This document shows, piece after piece, positions 56,525 to 64,000 of a stretch of DNA of 64,000 nt. Made by a program: the position numbers and the translations under genes. The stretch covers positions 7,775,501-7,839,500 of the forward strand of contig NZ_CP108352.1 of NCBI RefSeq assembly GCF_036237275.1. The letters are read 5' to 3'. Source of the DNA: Streptomyces sp. NBC_01353 (lineage in GTDB: Bacteria > Actinomycetota > Actinomycetes > Streptomycetales > Streptomycetaceae). How positions within the stretch are numbered: position 1 is the first letter of the stretch; every line of letters begins with the position of its first letter. The notes beneath the pieces are model-generated. The model was not told where the DNA came from, did not search any database, and saw nothing but the letters and a program-made list of their open reading frames with translations.

Positions 56525-56544
56525 TACTCAGATCGATCTGAGTA
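56525..56544. promoter_or_regulatory. 20-bp perfect palindrome upstream of a small membrane protein
   Basis: TACTCAGATC followed directly by its inverse, GATCTGAGTA. It lies 45 bases before the start at 56590 in a 285-base gap otherwise without features, well placed as an operator. Its AT content is higher than the surroundings. The binding protein is unknown; the PadR product encoded at 56958 is one candidate. Confidence 0.65.
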
Positions 56545-56589
56545 GCCGACCCGACGCGACCCGAATTCCGGACGCTTAGGCTCCGCGCC

Positions 56590-56913
56590 ATGAGTTCTGA
56601 TCAACACGCTCCGGCGCAGGTGACCGGTGTCGGGTCGCTGCTCCTGGGTTTCGGCGCCGTGGCCATGGGCGGCTGCCCCTGGCTGCCCGAGGCCCTCCCT
56701 CCGCCGGTCCGGTACTTTCCGCTGTACCTGGTCGTCCCCGCCGGTATCTGCGCGATCGTCTCGGGCATCAATGTGCTGCGCGTCAAGAGCGGAGTCGCCG
56801 CCCCCGCCCGTCGCCGCGCCTGGGCAGGAACCGCCCTGGGGGCGGTGGCCGTCGTGGTGCCGGTCGGCGTCGTCGTGTGGGCGCTCGCGGTGCTCAGCAC
56901 CATGGAGGGCTGA
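56590..56913 (+). CDS. Small integral membrane protein, 107 residues
   Basis: Three hydrophobic segments (about 14-30, 44-62 and 82-101) joined by short loops, with a basic cytoplasmic loop APARRRAW. It resembles DUF4190-like small membrane proteins but I cannot assign a family firmly. Preceded by a 20-base perfect palindrome, suggesting tight regulation. It stands just upstream of a PadR operon. Confidence 0.65.
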   Translation: MSSDQHAPAQVTGVGSLLLGFGAVAMGGCPWLPEALPPPVRYFPLYLVVPAGICAIVSGINVLRVKSGVAAPARRRAWAGTALGAVAVVVPVGVVVWALAVLSTMEG

Positions 56914-56940
56914 GCAGACCCAGAGTGTCTTGTGGCGCAC

Positions 56941-56957
56941 GGTAGTCGGTGACTATC
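56941..56957. promoter_or_regulatory. Inverted repeat overlapping the PadR start region
   Basis: GGTAGTC-GGT-GACTATC, seven-base arms with one mismatch, directly abutting the first ATG of the PadR gene. Likely a PadR-type autoregulatory operator; it may include the -10 element of a leaderless transcript. Confidence 0.5.
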
Positions 56958-57401
56958 ATGCACCGCATGACAAAGGAGCTGTCGACGGCCGGTGACCAAC
57001 GGCGCAGCCAGCTTCTGCGCGGCGTGCTCGACCTGTGCCTGCTGTCACTCATCGCCGAACGGCCCCGTTACGGCTACGAGTTCGTGGAGGCGCTCACCGA
57101 GAGCGGGCTCGAGCTCGTGAGCGAGGGCAGCATCTACCCGCTGCTGGCCAGGATGGAGCGCGCGGGGCTCGTCGAGTCGTACCGCGCCCCGTCGTCCAGT
57201 GGTGGGGCGCCGCGCAAGTATTACCGGCTGTCCGAGGCCGGCCGGGCCGAACTGGACCACGGGAGGGCGGTGTGGCGGGAGTTCGCCACACAGGCCGACC
57301 GGATTCTCGCCCGCACGGCCGGGACGCAGTTGCCGACCGGGACGAAGCAGCCGACCGTGTCGACCGAGACCGAACGACCCACGGGGGGAACGACATCATG
57401 A
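56958..57401 (+). CDS. PadR-family regulator
   Basis: 147 residues. Compact PadR winged helix: LLRGVLDLCLLSLIAERPRY, then EGSIYPLLARMERAGLVESY and APRKYYRLSEAGRAEL, with no long C-terminal dimerisation domain. Two ATGs (56958, 56967) lack a ribosome binding site, so leaderless translation from 56958 is plausible. The stop overlaps the next start as ATGA. Such two-gene units of a short PadR and a membrane protein are common in actinomycetes and Firmicutes. Confidence 0.83.
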   Translation: MHRMTKELSTAGDQRRSQLLRGVLDLCLLSLIAERPRYGYEFVEALTESGLELVSEGSIYPLLARMERAGLVESYRAPSSSGGAPRKYYRLSEAGRAELDHGRAVWREFATQADRILARTAGTQLPTGTKQPTVSTETERPTGGTTS

Positions 57402-57955
57402 CGAACGAGCGCGTGCTCGCGGTCTGCCGCAGCAACTGGGAGTACCGGGGCATCGACGACGCATCCGTGCGCGAGATGCTCGCCGAACTGACCGCCCACC
57501 TGGAGGACGCCGCGGCGGCCGGTCGCACCCCGCAGGACGTCGTCGGCCGGGACGTCAAGGCCTTCGCCGCGTCCTGGGCCAGGGCGCGGATGCCGCTGCA
57601 TCGTCGCGTGCTGAGGATGGCGGCGCTGATTCCGTTCGTCGTCGGCATGCTGCTGCTGATCTCGCACCTCATCCACTGGACGACGGTCGTGGACCTCAGC
57701 GCGGGGCGGCTGGCCTTCTGGCTGAGCATCGGCGTCGTCACCGTCCTCCTCGAACTGCGTCGAGGCTCCTTGGGCTTCGGCAAGGGCTGGATCGTGGCGC
57801 TCGTCGTCGGACTTCCGGTCCTCTTCCTCACGGACAAGCTGGCCGGGGACGAGACGCTGTTCGCTCTGCCGTTGTGGGGCACCGCCCTGCTCACGCTCCC
57901 GGGCATCGCGTACCTTGTCGCCGAACGGCGCGGCACGCCGCCGAAGGAGTCCTGA
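57398..57955 (+). CDS. PadR-associated membrane protein
   Basis: 185 residues. A helical soluble N-terminal part of about 70 residues (VREMLAELTAHLEDAAAAGRTPQDVVG) is followed by four membrane segments. This layout matches the DUF1048/DUF1700-like partners usually encoded beside short PadR genes; their function is unknown, with envelope stress suggested. It is translationally coupled to the PadR gene by a four-base overlap. Confidence 0.75.
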   Translation: MTNERVLAVCRSNWEYRGIDDASVREMLAELTAHLEDAAAAGRTPQDVVGRDVKAFAASWARARMPLHRRVLRMAALIPFVVGMLLLISHLIHWTTVVDLSAGRLAFWLSIGVVTVLLELRRGSLGFGKGWIVALVVGLPVLFLTDKLAGDETLFALPLWGTALLTLPGIAYLVAERRGTPPKES

Positions 57956-57973
57956 GCCGAGGGGGAGACGAGC

Positions 57974-58795
57974 ATGGTGGGAGTGCCGGACGGTCGGTCG
58001 CGGGGCGTGCTGCCCGAAGGGCTCGGCGAGGCGATACGCGGGACCGCCGCGGACATCGCCGGCGTGCTGCGCGACGCCACCGACACCGGGCTGCCCGTGC
58101 CCCGCTCCACATGGACCGTCGGGGAGGCCGCCGCCCACCTGGCGCAGGCCAACGAGCTGATGGCGGCGATCGCCGCGGGACACGCGCGCACCCACGGCGA
58201 CGGGACCCCGCAGAGCCTGGCCGAGGCCAACGAAGTGGTCCTCGCCGCCTTCGACGAGCGGGCGGCCCGGCCCCTCGCCGAGATGATCACCGACCAGGCG
58301 GACGCCTTTCTCTCGGCGATCGAGGATCGTTCGCCCGATCAGGTCCTCGACACGCCCCTGGGCCCGATGGGACCCGCCGTGCTCGGCTCGTACCTGCTCA
58401 CCCACATGCTGGGACACGGCTACGACCTCGCGCTGGCCCTCGGCAGGCCCCATATGCTCGACCGGGCCCGGGTCGAGCTGACCTTGCCGTTCATGATCAC
58501 CGCCATGCCCCGCGTCGTCGATCCCACCGCCGTGGACGGCCTCACGGCCCGCTTCACCGTGCGCCTGTGGGGCGGTGCTCGCTTCGGAGTGGCCGTCGCC
58601 GACAACGCGGTGCGGGTCACGGCCGAACCGCCGGCACAGCCGGACTGCACGATCCTCACCGAGCCGGTCGCCTTCCTGCTGCTCGGCCTCGGACGGACCG
58701 ACCCCTGGGGCGTCATCGCCACCGGCCGGGCGCTCAGCTGGGGACGCAAGCCCTGGCTCGGCCCCCGCTTCCCCCGCCTCTTCACCGCCCCCTGA
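57974..58795 (+). CDS. Mycothiol-dependent maleylpyruvate-isomerase-family protein
   Basis: 273 residues. N-terminal DinB-like four-helix bundle with metal-ligand positions in EAAAHLAQANE and THMLGHGYDLA, then a C-terminal SCP2-like domain (TEPVAFLLLGLGRTDPWG, GRALSWGRKPWLGPRF). The family uses mycothiol, the actinobacterial thiol. Whether this member isomerises maleylpyruvate or acts on another substrate cannot be told. Start ATG 57974 with GGGGGAG. It lies 18 bases after the membrane protein gene, so is probably in the same operon. Confidence 0.8.
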   Translation: MVGVPDGRSRGVLPEGLGEAIRGTAADIAGVLRDATDTGLPVPRSTWTVGEAAAHLAQANELMAAIAAGHARTHGDGTPQSLAEANEVVLAAFDERAARPLAEMITDQADAFLSAIEDRSPDQVLDTPLGPMGPAVLGSYLLTHMLGHGYDLALALGRPHMLDRARVELTLPFMITAMPRVVDPTAVDGLTARFTVRLWGGARFGVAVADNAVRVTAEPPAQPDCTILTEPVAFLLLGLGRTDPWGVIATGRALSWGRKPWLGPRFPRLFTAP

Positions 58796-58891
58796 CCCGG
58801 AACCCGGGGTGCCGCCCTCGCACCCAGAACCGTTACGCCTCCTCGCCGTTGGAACTCATGAGCATGGTTCAACGAATCGAGGAGCGTCGGC

Positions 58892-59854
58892 ATGTCCGAT
58901 CAGTCCGCCGTGGCGGGCCGCAGTCACCGGGTCCGGGTGGCGGAACGGTGTCGTGAGATCACCGAGGCCCGCTGGTTCGCCACCGCGGTCTTCCTCCTCA
59001 TCCTCGGCAATGCCGCGGTGCTCGGGGTGGAGACGTATGCGGGTGTCACCGCCCGGTTCCACGCCGAGCTGCAACTGGTCGAGCACCTCTTCCTGGCGGC
59101 CTTCACGACGGAGATGCTCCTGCGCGTCGGCGTCCACGCCGTCCGGCCACGGGACTTCTTCCGCGACCCCTGGAACGTCTTCGATCTCGTCGTGGTCCTG
59201 ACCGCGTTCGTCCCCGCGGCGCGCGAGAACTCGACGGTCCTGCGCCTGCTGCGGCTCGCCCGCGTGCTGCGCGCTGCCCGGTTCCTGCCCCAGCTGCGGA
59301 TCGTCCTGGTCGCCGTCGGCCGCAGCCTGCCCGGCACCGTCAGCTTCCTGCTGGTCGGCGCGCTGCTGCTCTATGTGTACGCGATGGTGGGCTGGGTCTT
59401 CTTCGCCGGGCACGACCCCCAGCACTTCGGATCCATCGGACGGGCCGTTCTCACCCTCTTCCTCCTGATGACGCTCGACGGGCTCGGTGACGCGGTCCAC
59501 GCGGGTCTGCAGATCTCCCGCTGGAGCTTCGTCTACTACGTCTCGTACGTCCTCATCGCCTCCTTCGTCCTCGTGAACGTGCTGATCGGCGTCGTCATCA
59601 ACTCACTGGAGGAGGCCCGTGAGATCGAGAAGGCGGAGACGGAGAAGGAGAAGGACGAAGCCGCCGAGGCGAAGCGCGACGGCACCAAGGTGGTCGACGG
59701 GGCCTTCGACGCGGCGCGCCTGCGGGACCGGATCACCGCGGCCCGGCGCGCTCTCGACGACGTGGAGTCGGCTCTCTCATCCCTGCCGCCACCGCGTGCT
59801 CACGCGCGCGTGGACGAACCACCAGCCGTCGACGAGCCCCGATTTCGGGCCTGA
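58892..59854 (+). CDS. Voltage-gated cation channel, NaChBac family, filter TLDGLGD
   Basis: 320 residues, one six-helix domain that would assemble as a tetramer. S4 has five arginines at every third position (R118, R121, R124, R127, R130). The pore segment reads TLDGLGD at 194-200. Sodium-selective relatives have TLESWS-type filters. Here an Asp replaces the Glu, Gly follows it, the conserved Trp is Leu and the last position is Asp, closer to the calcium-selective pattern TLEGWVD. After S6 comes a charged coiled coil (IEKAETEKEKDEAAEAKRD). ATG 58892 with GAGGAG. Likely admits Na+ or Ca2+ on depolarisation; selectivity is inferred. Confidence 0.85.
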   Translation: MSDQSAVAGRSHRVRVAERCREITEARWFATAVFLLILGNAAVLGVETYAGVTARFHAELQLVEHLFLAAFTTEMLLRVGVHAVRPRDFFRDPWNVFDLVVVLTAFVPAARENSTVLRLLRLARVLRAARFLPQLRIVLVAVGRSLPGTVSFLLVGALLLYVYAMVGWVFFAGHDPQHFGSIGRAVLTLFLLMTLDGLGDAVHAGLQISRWSFVYYVSYVLIASFVLVNVLIGVVINSLEEAREIEKAETEKEKDEAAEAKRDGTKVVDGAFDAARLRDRITAARRALDDVESALSSLPPPRAHARVDEPPAVDEPRFRA

Positions 59855-60027
59855 GACCACGGCAGTTGGGCCTCCGGTCAACCTGCGTTCCCGTCCTCCA
59901 CACACAGGGTCGCACCTCGCTGAAGCGGTCATTCCCCATGCCTTGGAGCGCAGTACGACGTTCATGGCCATGACATCAGACGGAGTTGAGATGAGTTTGC
60001 TCGTCCCACTCCGAAGGAGTCATCGCC

Positions 60028-61812
60028 TTGAGAAACGTCCTTCGCCGGATCGGCGTCATCGCCGCGGGCACCGCCCTCCTCGGCGGCGCGCTGTCCGTCT
60101 CACCGGCCGCCGCAGACGACACTGTCGATGTCCAACTCCTCAGCATCACCGACTTCCACGGCTATCTGCAGCCGCCCACCGCCGGGCAGGGCGGAACCAT
60201 TCCCGCGGGCCGCGGCACCTCGGTCACCGTCGGCGGCGCCGCCTATCTCGCGACCCACCTCAAGCAGTTGCGGTCGGGCCACCCCAACTCCGTCTTCTTC
60301 TCCACCGGTGACAGCTTCGCCGGCTGGCCCTTCGAAGTGGACGCCTTCCAGGACGAGCCGACGATCGAGGTCCTCAACAAGCTGGGGCTGCGCTTCTCGG
60401 CCGTGGGCAACCACGAACTGGATGTGTCCCCGGACTTCCTGGTCAAGCACATGGAAGAGGGCCAGTGCTTCGGCAAGATCGGCGTGGACAGCTGCTTCAC
60501 GGACTCCACCGGACGCCGCTTCCACGGTGCTGACTTCGACTTCCAGTCCGGCAACATCGTCTCCTCGCAGACCGGTCGCCCCGTCGTGGATCCGTACCGC
60601 ATCGAGTGGTTCCCCACCGCCGGCGGCAAGCGCGTCCCGGTCGGCTTCATCAGCACCACGCTGGAAGCCGCCGTCACCGGCTCGACGTCCTACCAGCCGC
60701 AACTGCGGACACTCGACCAGGCACAGACCATCGATCGCTACACCAAGGAGCTCAAGCGCCGCGGGGTCGAGGCCATCGTCCTCAACGTGCACGAAGGCGG
60801 TTCGCCGAAGTCCGCCACGACCTCCGGCTACAACGAGTGCGACTCCGCCTACGGGCCAGTGATCGAGCTCGCGAAGAAGGTCACACCCGAGATCGACGCG
60901 GTCGTCACGGGAGACTGGCACTCCCGCTTCAACTGCATGGTGCCCGACCCGGCCGGCGTGCCGCGCCCGGTTGTGGAAGCGGGCAACCACGGCGCACTGA
61001 TCAGTGAGATCAACCTGTCCCTCGATCCGAGGACGGGCGAGGTCCTGAGGAACCGCACCCGGTCCGTCAATCATGCCGTGACGCGCAACGTGGCGCCGGA
61101 CCGCGACGTCCAGAAGATCGTCGACCACTGGGCCGCGCGCGGAGCCCAGCGCTCCGCCGAACCGCTCGCCAAGCAGACGGGCTCCTTCACCCGTACGCCG
61201 AACGCCGCGGGGGAGAGCACCGCGGCCGACCTGTACGCCGACGTGCAGTACTGGAACGCCAACCGTACCCGCCAGGGGCAGGCCGATCTGGCACTGATCG
61301 CCGCGCGCCCCGCCAAGGGCAGCAACGCCGTCCGCGGCGACCTGCCGTACGCCAAGGGGAGCCTCCCCGGCGACGCGGACGGCCGCGTCCTGTTCGGCGA
61401 GTCCTGGAGCGTCTACGGCTACGGGAACCCGGTTCTCACCGTCGGAGTGAAGGGACGTCAGCTGGACGCGATCCTCGAGCAGCAGTGGCAGAAGCAGGCC
61501 GACGGGACGGTGAGGTCCGCCCCGCTCGCCGTGTCCCGCAACGTCTCGTACACGTACGACCCGACGCGCCCGGTCGGCGACCGCGTCTCACCCCGCGACG
61601 TGCTGATCAACGGCCGGCCGCTGGATCCCGCGCGCACCTACCGGGTCGCCGCCCTCGCGTACACGGTCATCGGAGCCGACGGCTACAGCGCCTTCGCCGG
61701 CTACACCGCCCCGGTCCGCAACGGTGCCGACCACGAGAGCTTCGTGGACTACCTCAGGGCCCACAAGACGATCTCCCCGGCGCCCCTGAACCGCGTCCGC
61801 ATCCAGAGCTGA
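60028..61812 (+). CDS. Secreted 5'-nucleotidase / metallophosphatase (UshA-like)
   Basis: 594 residues. Signal peptide 1-29 ending SPAAA. Metallophosphatase domain with ITDFHG, GDSFAGWP, GNHELD and a later GDWHSR that supply ligands for two metals. The C-terminal 5'-nucleotidase domain runs from about 370 (TADLYADVQYWNAN, GESWSVYGYGNPVLTVGVKG). Releases phosphate from extracellular nucleotides. TTG 60028 has AAGGAG eight bases upstream; that site lies in a tight ACTCC-GA-AGGAGT palindrome, which could tune initiation. Pho-type control would be expected, but I see no clear box. Confidence 0.88.
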   Translation: MRNVLRRIGVIAAGTALLGGALSVSPAAADDTVDVQLLSITDFHGYLQPPTAGQGGTIPAGRGTSVTVGGAAYLATHLKQLRSGHPNSVFFSTGDSFAGWPFEVDAFQDEPTIEVLNKLGLRFSAVGNHELDVSPDFLVKHMEEGQCFGKIGVDSCFTDSTGRRFHGADFDFQSGNIVSSQTGRPVVDPYRIEWFPTAGGKRVPVGFISTTLEAAVTGSTSYQPQLRTLDQAQTIDRYTKELKRRGVEAIVLNVHEGGSPKSATTSGYNECDSAYGPVIELAKKVTPEIDAVVTGDWHSRFNCMVPDPAGVPRPVVEAGNHGALISEINLSLDPRTGEVLRNRTRSVNHAVTRNVAPDRDVQKIVDHWAARGAQRSAEPLAKQTGSFTRTPNAAGESTAADLYADVQYWNANRTRQGQADLALIAARPAKGSNAVRGDLPYAKGSLPGDADGRVLFGESWSVYGYGNPVLTVGVKGRQLDAILEQQWQKQADGTVRSAPLAVSRNVSYTYDPTRPVGDRVSPRDVLINGRPLDPARTYRVAALAYTVIGADGYSAFAGYTAPVRNGADHESFVDYLRAHKTISPAPLNRVRIQS

Positions 61813-61921
61813 CGCGATCGAGCGGCCGTCGCCGCGCGCCCACGCGCGCGTGGATGGATCCTGGGAGTAGGAAGGGACGCACGGCGCTCTCACGCGTCCC
61901 GACGGTGCGAGGAGGCAGACC

Positions 61922-62221
61922 ATGACACGGACCCTTGAGTGGACGGTCGGCCTGGATCTGGTCGAAGAGGACGGCAGGACCAAGGCCGAGGCGCATCTGA
62001 ACACTGGCACGTCGACCCTCACCGGCCACGGCAGCGCACGGTGCAACCCGTCGGACGTGGATGTTCCGGCCATCGGCGACGAGCTCGCCGCCAGCCGGGC
62101 CATGAAGGACCTGGCAGGCCAGCTGATGCGAGAGGCCAACCGTGAGATGGAGGCGGTGGGCGCGGGGACGGTACCCCAGCACACCGGTCCCGGATACGGC
62201 TGGCCCGAGGCGGTCTCGTAG
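61922..62221 (+). CDS. DUF1876-family protein
   Basis: 99 residues matching the small DUF1876 fold: an alternating strand-helix pattern with EDGRTKAEAHLN, then GHGSARCNPSDVDVPAIGDELAASRAM. It resembles a dsRNA-binding-like fold but no RNA role is shown. Common as a single-domain protein in actinomycetes, often among stress genes. ATG 61922 follows GAGGAGG. Confidence 0.82.
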   Translation: MTRTLEWTVGLDLVEEDGRTKAEAHLNTGTSTLTGHGSARCNPSDVDVPAIGDELAASRAMKDLAGQLMREANREMEAVGAGTVPQHTGPGYGWPEAVS

Positions 62222-62238
62222 CGGGACCGCCGCAGGAC

Positions 62239-62269
62239 CGGGCCCGTCGGAGTCCTGCCGACGGGCCCG
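62239..62269. terminator. Bidirectional terminator hairpin
   Basis: CGGGCCCGTCGG (62239-62250) and CCGACGGGCCCG (62258-62269) form a perfect 12-base stem with a seven-base loop, between converging genes. Confidence 0.8.
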
Positions 62270-62277
62270 CTCCGCTG

Positions 62278-62931
62278 TCAGGGAAGGGGCGGAGCCTCGG
62301 CCTCGGCCGGAGTGTCGCTGTCGCCCTTGTCCTGATCTTCGTCCTCGTCCTCGTAGGACAGCCGGTCCACGACCTCCACGACGCCGTCCACGCTCTCGCA
62401 GAGCCGGACGAAGACCGGCGCGATGCTCTTGCGCTCCAGCGTGCCGCTGAGCGTCACCCGACCCTCGTCGACGTCGATGTGGAGCGCGGCGGGGGAGATC
62501 CCCAGGATGCGCATGACCACGTCCTCCAGGATCTCCTCCTGGATGGCGCGGTCGCGCCGCAGGAACAGCTGGAGCAGATCGCTCCGGCTCAGGACTCCGA
62601 TGAGCTGCCCGCCGGCGTCCACCACCGGCAGCCGCTTCACCCGGTGCCGCTCCATGAGCCGGGCCGCCTCGATCGCCGTCCAGGAAGGGCGGGCCACCAC
62701 CACGGGGCTGGACATCATCGCCCCCGCGGTGCTCGGCCCGCCCTTGGCGGTGTGGCGGCGCAGCAGATCCGCCTCGGACACCACACCGACCGGCCGATTG
62801 TCCTCGTCGACCACCGGCACCGCCGTGATGCCGTACTCGTCGAGCAGTCGCGCGATCTCCTTGAACGACGTCCCCGGCTGCACGGCCACCGCGGTGGGCG
62901 TCATCAGGTCGGCCACACTGCGGTTCCGCAT
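62278..62931 (-). CDS. CBS-pair protein with BON domain
   Basis: 217 residues from ATG 62931 (MRNRSVADLMTPTAVAVQPG). Two CBS motifs (EIARLLDEYGITAVPVVDEDNRPVGVV in the first; RLMERHRVKRLPVVDAGGQLIGVL in the second) precede a BON-like domain (IDVDEGRVTLSGTLERKSIAPVFV). The C-terminal tail is very acidic. CBS pairs bind adenine nucleotides and act as energy sensors. Such proteins are often part of dormancy or stress regulons in actinobacteria, and the neighbouring DUF1876 gene fits that theme. Confidence 0.87.
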   Translation of the reverse strand: MRNRSVADLMTPTAVAVQPGTSFKEIARLLDEYGITAVPVVDEDNRPVGVVSEADLLRRHTAKGGPSTAGAMMSSPVVVARPSWTAIEAARLMERHRVKRLPVVDAGGQLIGVLSRSDLLQLFLRRDRAIQEEILEDVVMRILGISPAALHIDVDEGRVTLSGTLERKSIAPVFVRLCESVDGVVEVVDRLSYEDEDEDQDKGDSDTPAEAEAPPLP

Positions 62932-63017
62932 GGTCGGTTCCGTCCCTTCTTGGCTCCTTCGTCCATGATCCCTCACGCGGAGCAGGAGCAGGTGCAGGAG
63001 CCCGGGACGGCGGGAGG

Positions 63018-64000
63018 TCAGTCGAACGGGTCGAGGGTCACGTATGCCTGTCGCGGGTCGCCGTCGTGCACCAGGGACTCGTGTGCACCGACGTCGTCGA
63101 AGGCGAAGCCGTACGCCTTGCCGTCCGCCATCTGCGCGTGGATCTTGCGCGAGTAGTGGTTGGTCACCGCGTCCCCGTAGAAGCCGGCGGACGAGGTGTC
63201 CGGCTGGTTGGGGTTGGTGAGCAGGGTGGAGCGGTTGTATCCGGCGCAGAGGGTACGGGAGATGGGGCCCCGGACCTGGTCGTTCGGGGCGTCGAGCCGC
63301 TTGTAGCAGCCGAAGACGCTGTCCGAGTCGGGCTTCTGGAAGGAGGTGACGACGGCCCCCGCGCTGTTCGTGAAGTTCATGACGTTCCCGGAGACCCGGC
63401 CGTAGTACTTCACCGACGGCTGGTTCGCGAAGGGGGTCACGGTCAGGGTCGAGCCGGCGTACTTGGTCCAGACGCGGTTGATGTAGTCGTCCATGACACC
63501 GGCCGGGAGTGCGCCGGCCTCGATGCCGTGGCCGGGGGCGAGGGCCCGCAGGACGGTCCCGTCGCTCCGGGTCTGGACGAGGCCCGCCCAGCCGCCGGGC
63601 TGGCCCCTGAGCGCGTCGAAGAAGCCTTTGTAGCCACCGGGCTTGAGCCGGCCCGTCGTGGCGACGCTCCCGTCGGGACGCTTGACGCCGACGGCGTACG
63701 GGGCCGAGACCATGTCGACCTGGGTGCTGTTGATCCAGAGTCCGGAGTCGTTGAGCGTGTACTCGGACCAGTTGAACAGGATGTTCCGGTTGGGGTCGCT
63801 CGGGTTCTGCACGGCGGGCTGCACGAGGCCGCCCGTCGCGAGCTTGAAGACGAGCTTCTGGCCGTAGCTGAAGTAGATCCGTCCGGAGAACTTCGGCAGA
63901 CGGATCGTCATGGACCCGCCGTTCGCCGGGCCGGAGATGGACGCGTCGGGCGCGGGAACGGGGACGGAACCGCCGGCAGGCCAGGGGTGGAAGGTGCCGT
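63018..64000 (-). CDS. GH64-family endo-beta-1,3-glucanase, 5' end outside window
   Basis: The frame is open to the window edge; the last 327 codons and the stop (63018-63020) are present. At the edge it reads GTFHPWPAGGSVPVPAPDAS, part of the N-terminal barrel, so the start lies beyond 64000. In Streptomyces matensis laminaripentaose-producing glucanase the catalytic residues are Glu154 and Asp170. Here Glu in FNWSEYTLND and Asp in QVDMVSA are also 16 apart. Cleaves long beta-1,3-glucan to pentasaccharides. Any signal peptide or carbohydrate-binding module at the N-terminus is out of view. Confidence 0.85.
   Translation of the reverse strand, partial: GTFHPWPAGGSVPVPAPDASISGPANGGSMTIRLPKFSGRIYFSYGQKLVFKLATGGLVQPAVQNPSDPNRNILFNWSEYTLNDSGLWINSTQVDMVSAPYAVGVKRPDGSVATTGRLKPGGYKGFFDALRGQPGGWAGLVQTRSDGTVLRALAPGHGIEAGALPAGVMDDYINRVWTKYAGSTLTVTPFANQPSVKYYGRVSGNVMNFTNSAGAVVTSFQKPDSDSVFGCYKRLDAPNDQVRGPISRTLCAGYNRSTLLTNPNQPDTSSAGFYGDAVTNHYSRKIHAQMADGKAYGFAFDDVGAHESLVHDGDPRQAYVTLDPFD

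Overview
The window looks like chromosomal DNA of a Streptomyces or close relative. GC is very high, start codons are often GTG or TTG, and genes overlap as ATGA. Gene content also fits: a streptogrisin-type protease, a GH64 glucanase, LGFP repeats, a mycothiol-dependent DinB enzyme and a kinase with a Pro/Ser/Thr-rich tail. I see no rRNA, tRNA, CRISPR array, complete insertion sequence or biosynthetic core enzyme.

Bases 1-13722 hold the clearest biology. After the start of a leftward nucleotidyltransferase-like gene and a 600-base gap, thirteen rightward genes form what reads as a complete aerobic nicotinate catabolic unit. They are a 2,5-dihydroxypyridine dioxygenase (nicX), a 6-hydroxynicotinate monooxygenase (nicC), an MFS importer, the FAD, molybdopterin and [2Fe-2S] subunits of a xanthine-dehydrogenase-type hydroxylase, a CoxG-like protein, maleamate amidohydrolase (nicF), N-formylmaleamate deformylase (nicD), a MarR regulator, maleate isomerase (nicE), an XdhC maturation factor and a second, paralogous MarR regulator. 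Inferred route: nicotinate > 6-hydroxynicotinate > 2,5-dihydroxypyridine > N-formylmaleamate > maleamate > maleate > fumarate. The first step uses a CODH/XDH-like trimer with CoxG, not the two-subunit NicAB of Pseudomonas.

Bases 13.8-18.1 kb: a WYL regulator divergent from an epoxide-hydrolase homologue that lacks its catalytic Asp and His, then an FAD monooxygenase divergent from a TetR regulator with clustered operator-like palindromes. Bases 18.2-24 kb: a secreted LGFP/DUF6973-like protein, and a two-gene unit of a P-loop NTPase plus a membrane-anchored periplasmic-binding-like protein. Bases 24-31 kb: katG divergent from a frameshifted Fur-family gene, then two tandem DUF4139-type proteins.

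Bases 31-47.7 kb: mixed metabolic genes (glutamate-cysteine ligase-like, MHS transporter, 2'-5' RNA ligase, GH16-like, SDR, a decayed FAD monooxygenase, streptogrisin-like protease, class C beta-lactamase-like esterase, GH15 glucosidase/trehalase, PadR with acyl-CoA dehydrogenase, lipoprotein peptidase, response regulator). Bases 47.8-64 kb: SulP and LysE-type transporters, a frameshifted pterin dehydratase-VOC fusion, a lipid kinase-PAP2 pair, a Ser/Thr kinase, a PadR/membrane protein operon, a mycothiol-dependent enzyme, a voltage-gated channel with an unusual selectivity filter, a secreted 5'-nucleotidase, DUF1876 and CBS-BON proteins, and a GH64 glucanase cut by the window edge.

Two genes are broken by single-base losses in C or G runs. 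Either they are decaying or the assembly has homopolymer errors. A third broken gene, the FAD monooxygenase at 36.9 kb, has lost an internal segment.
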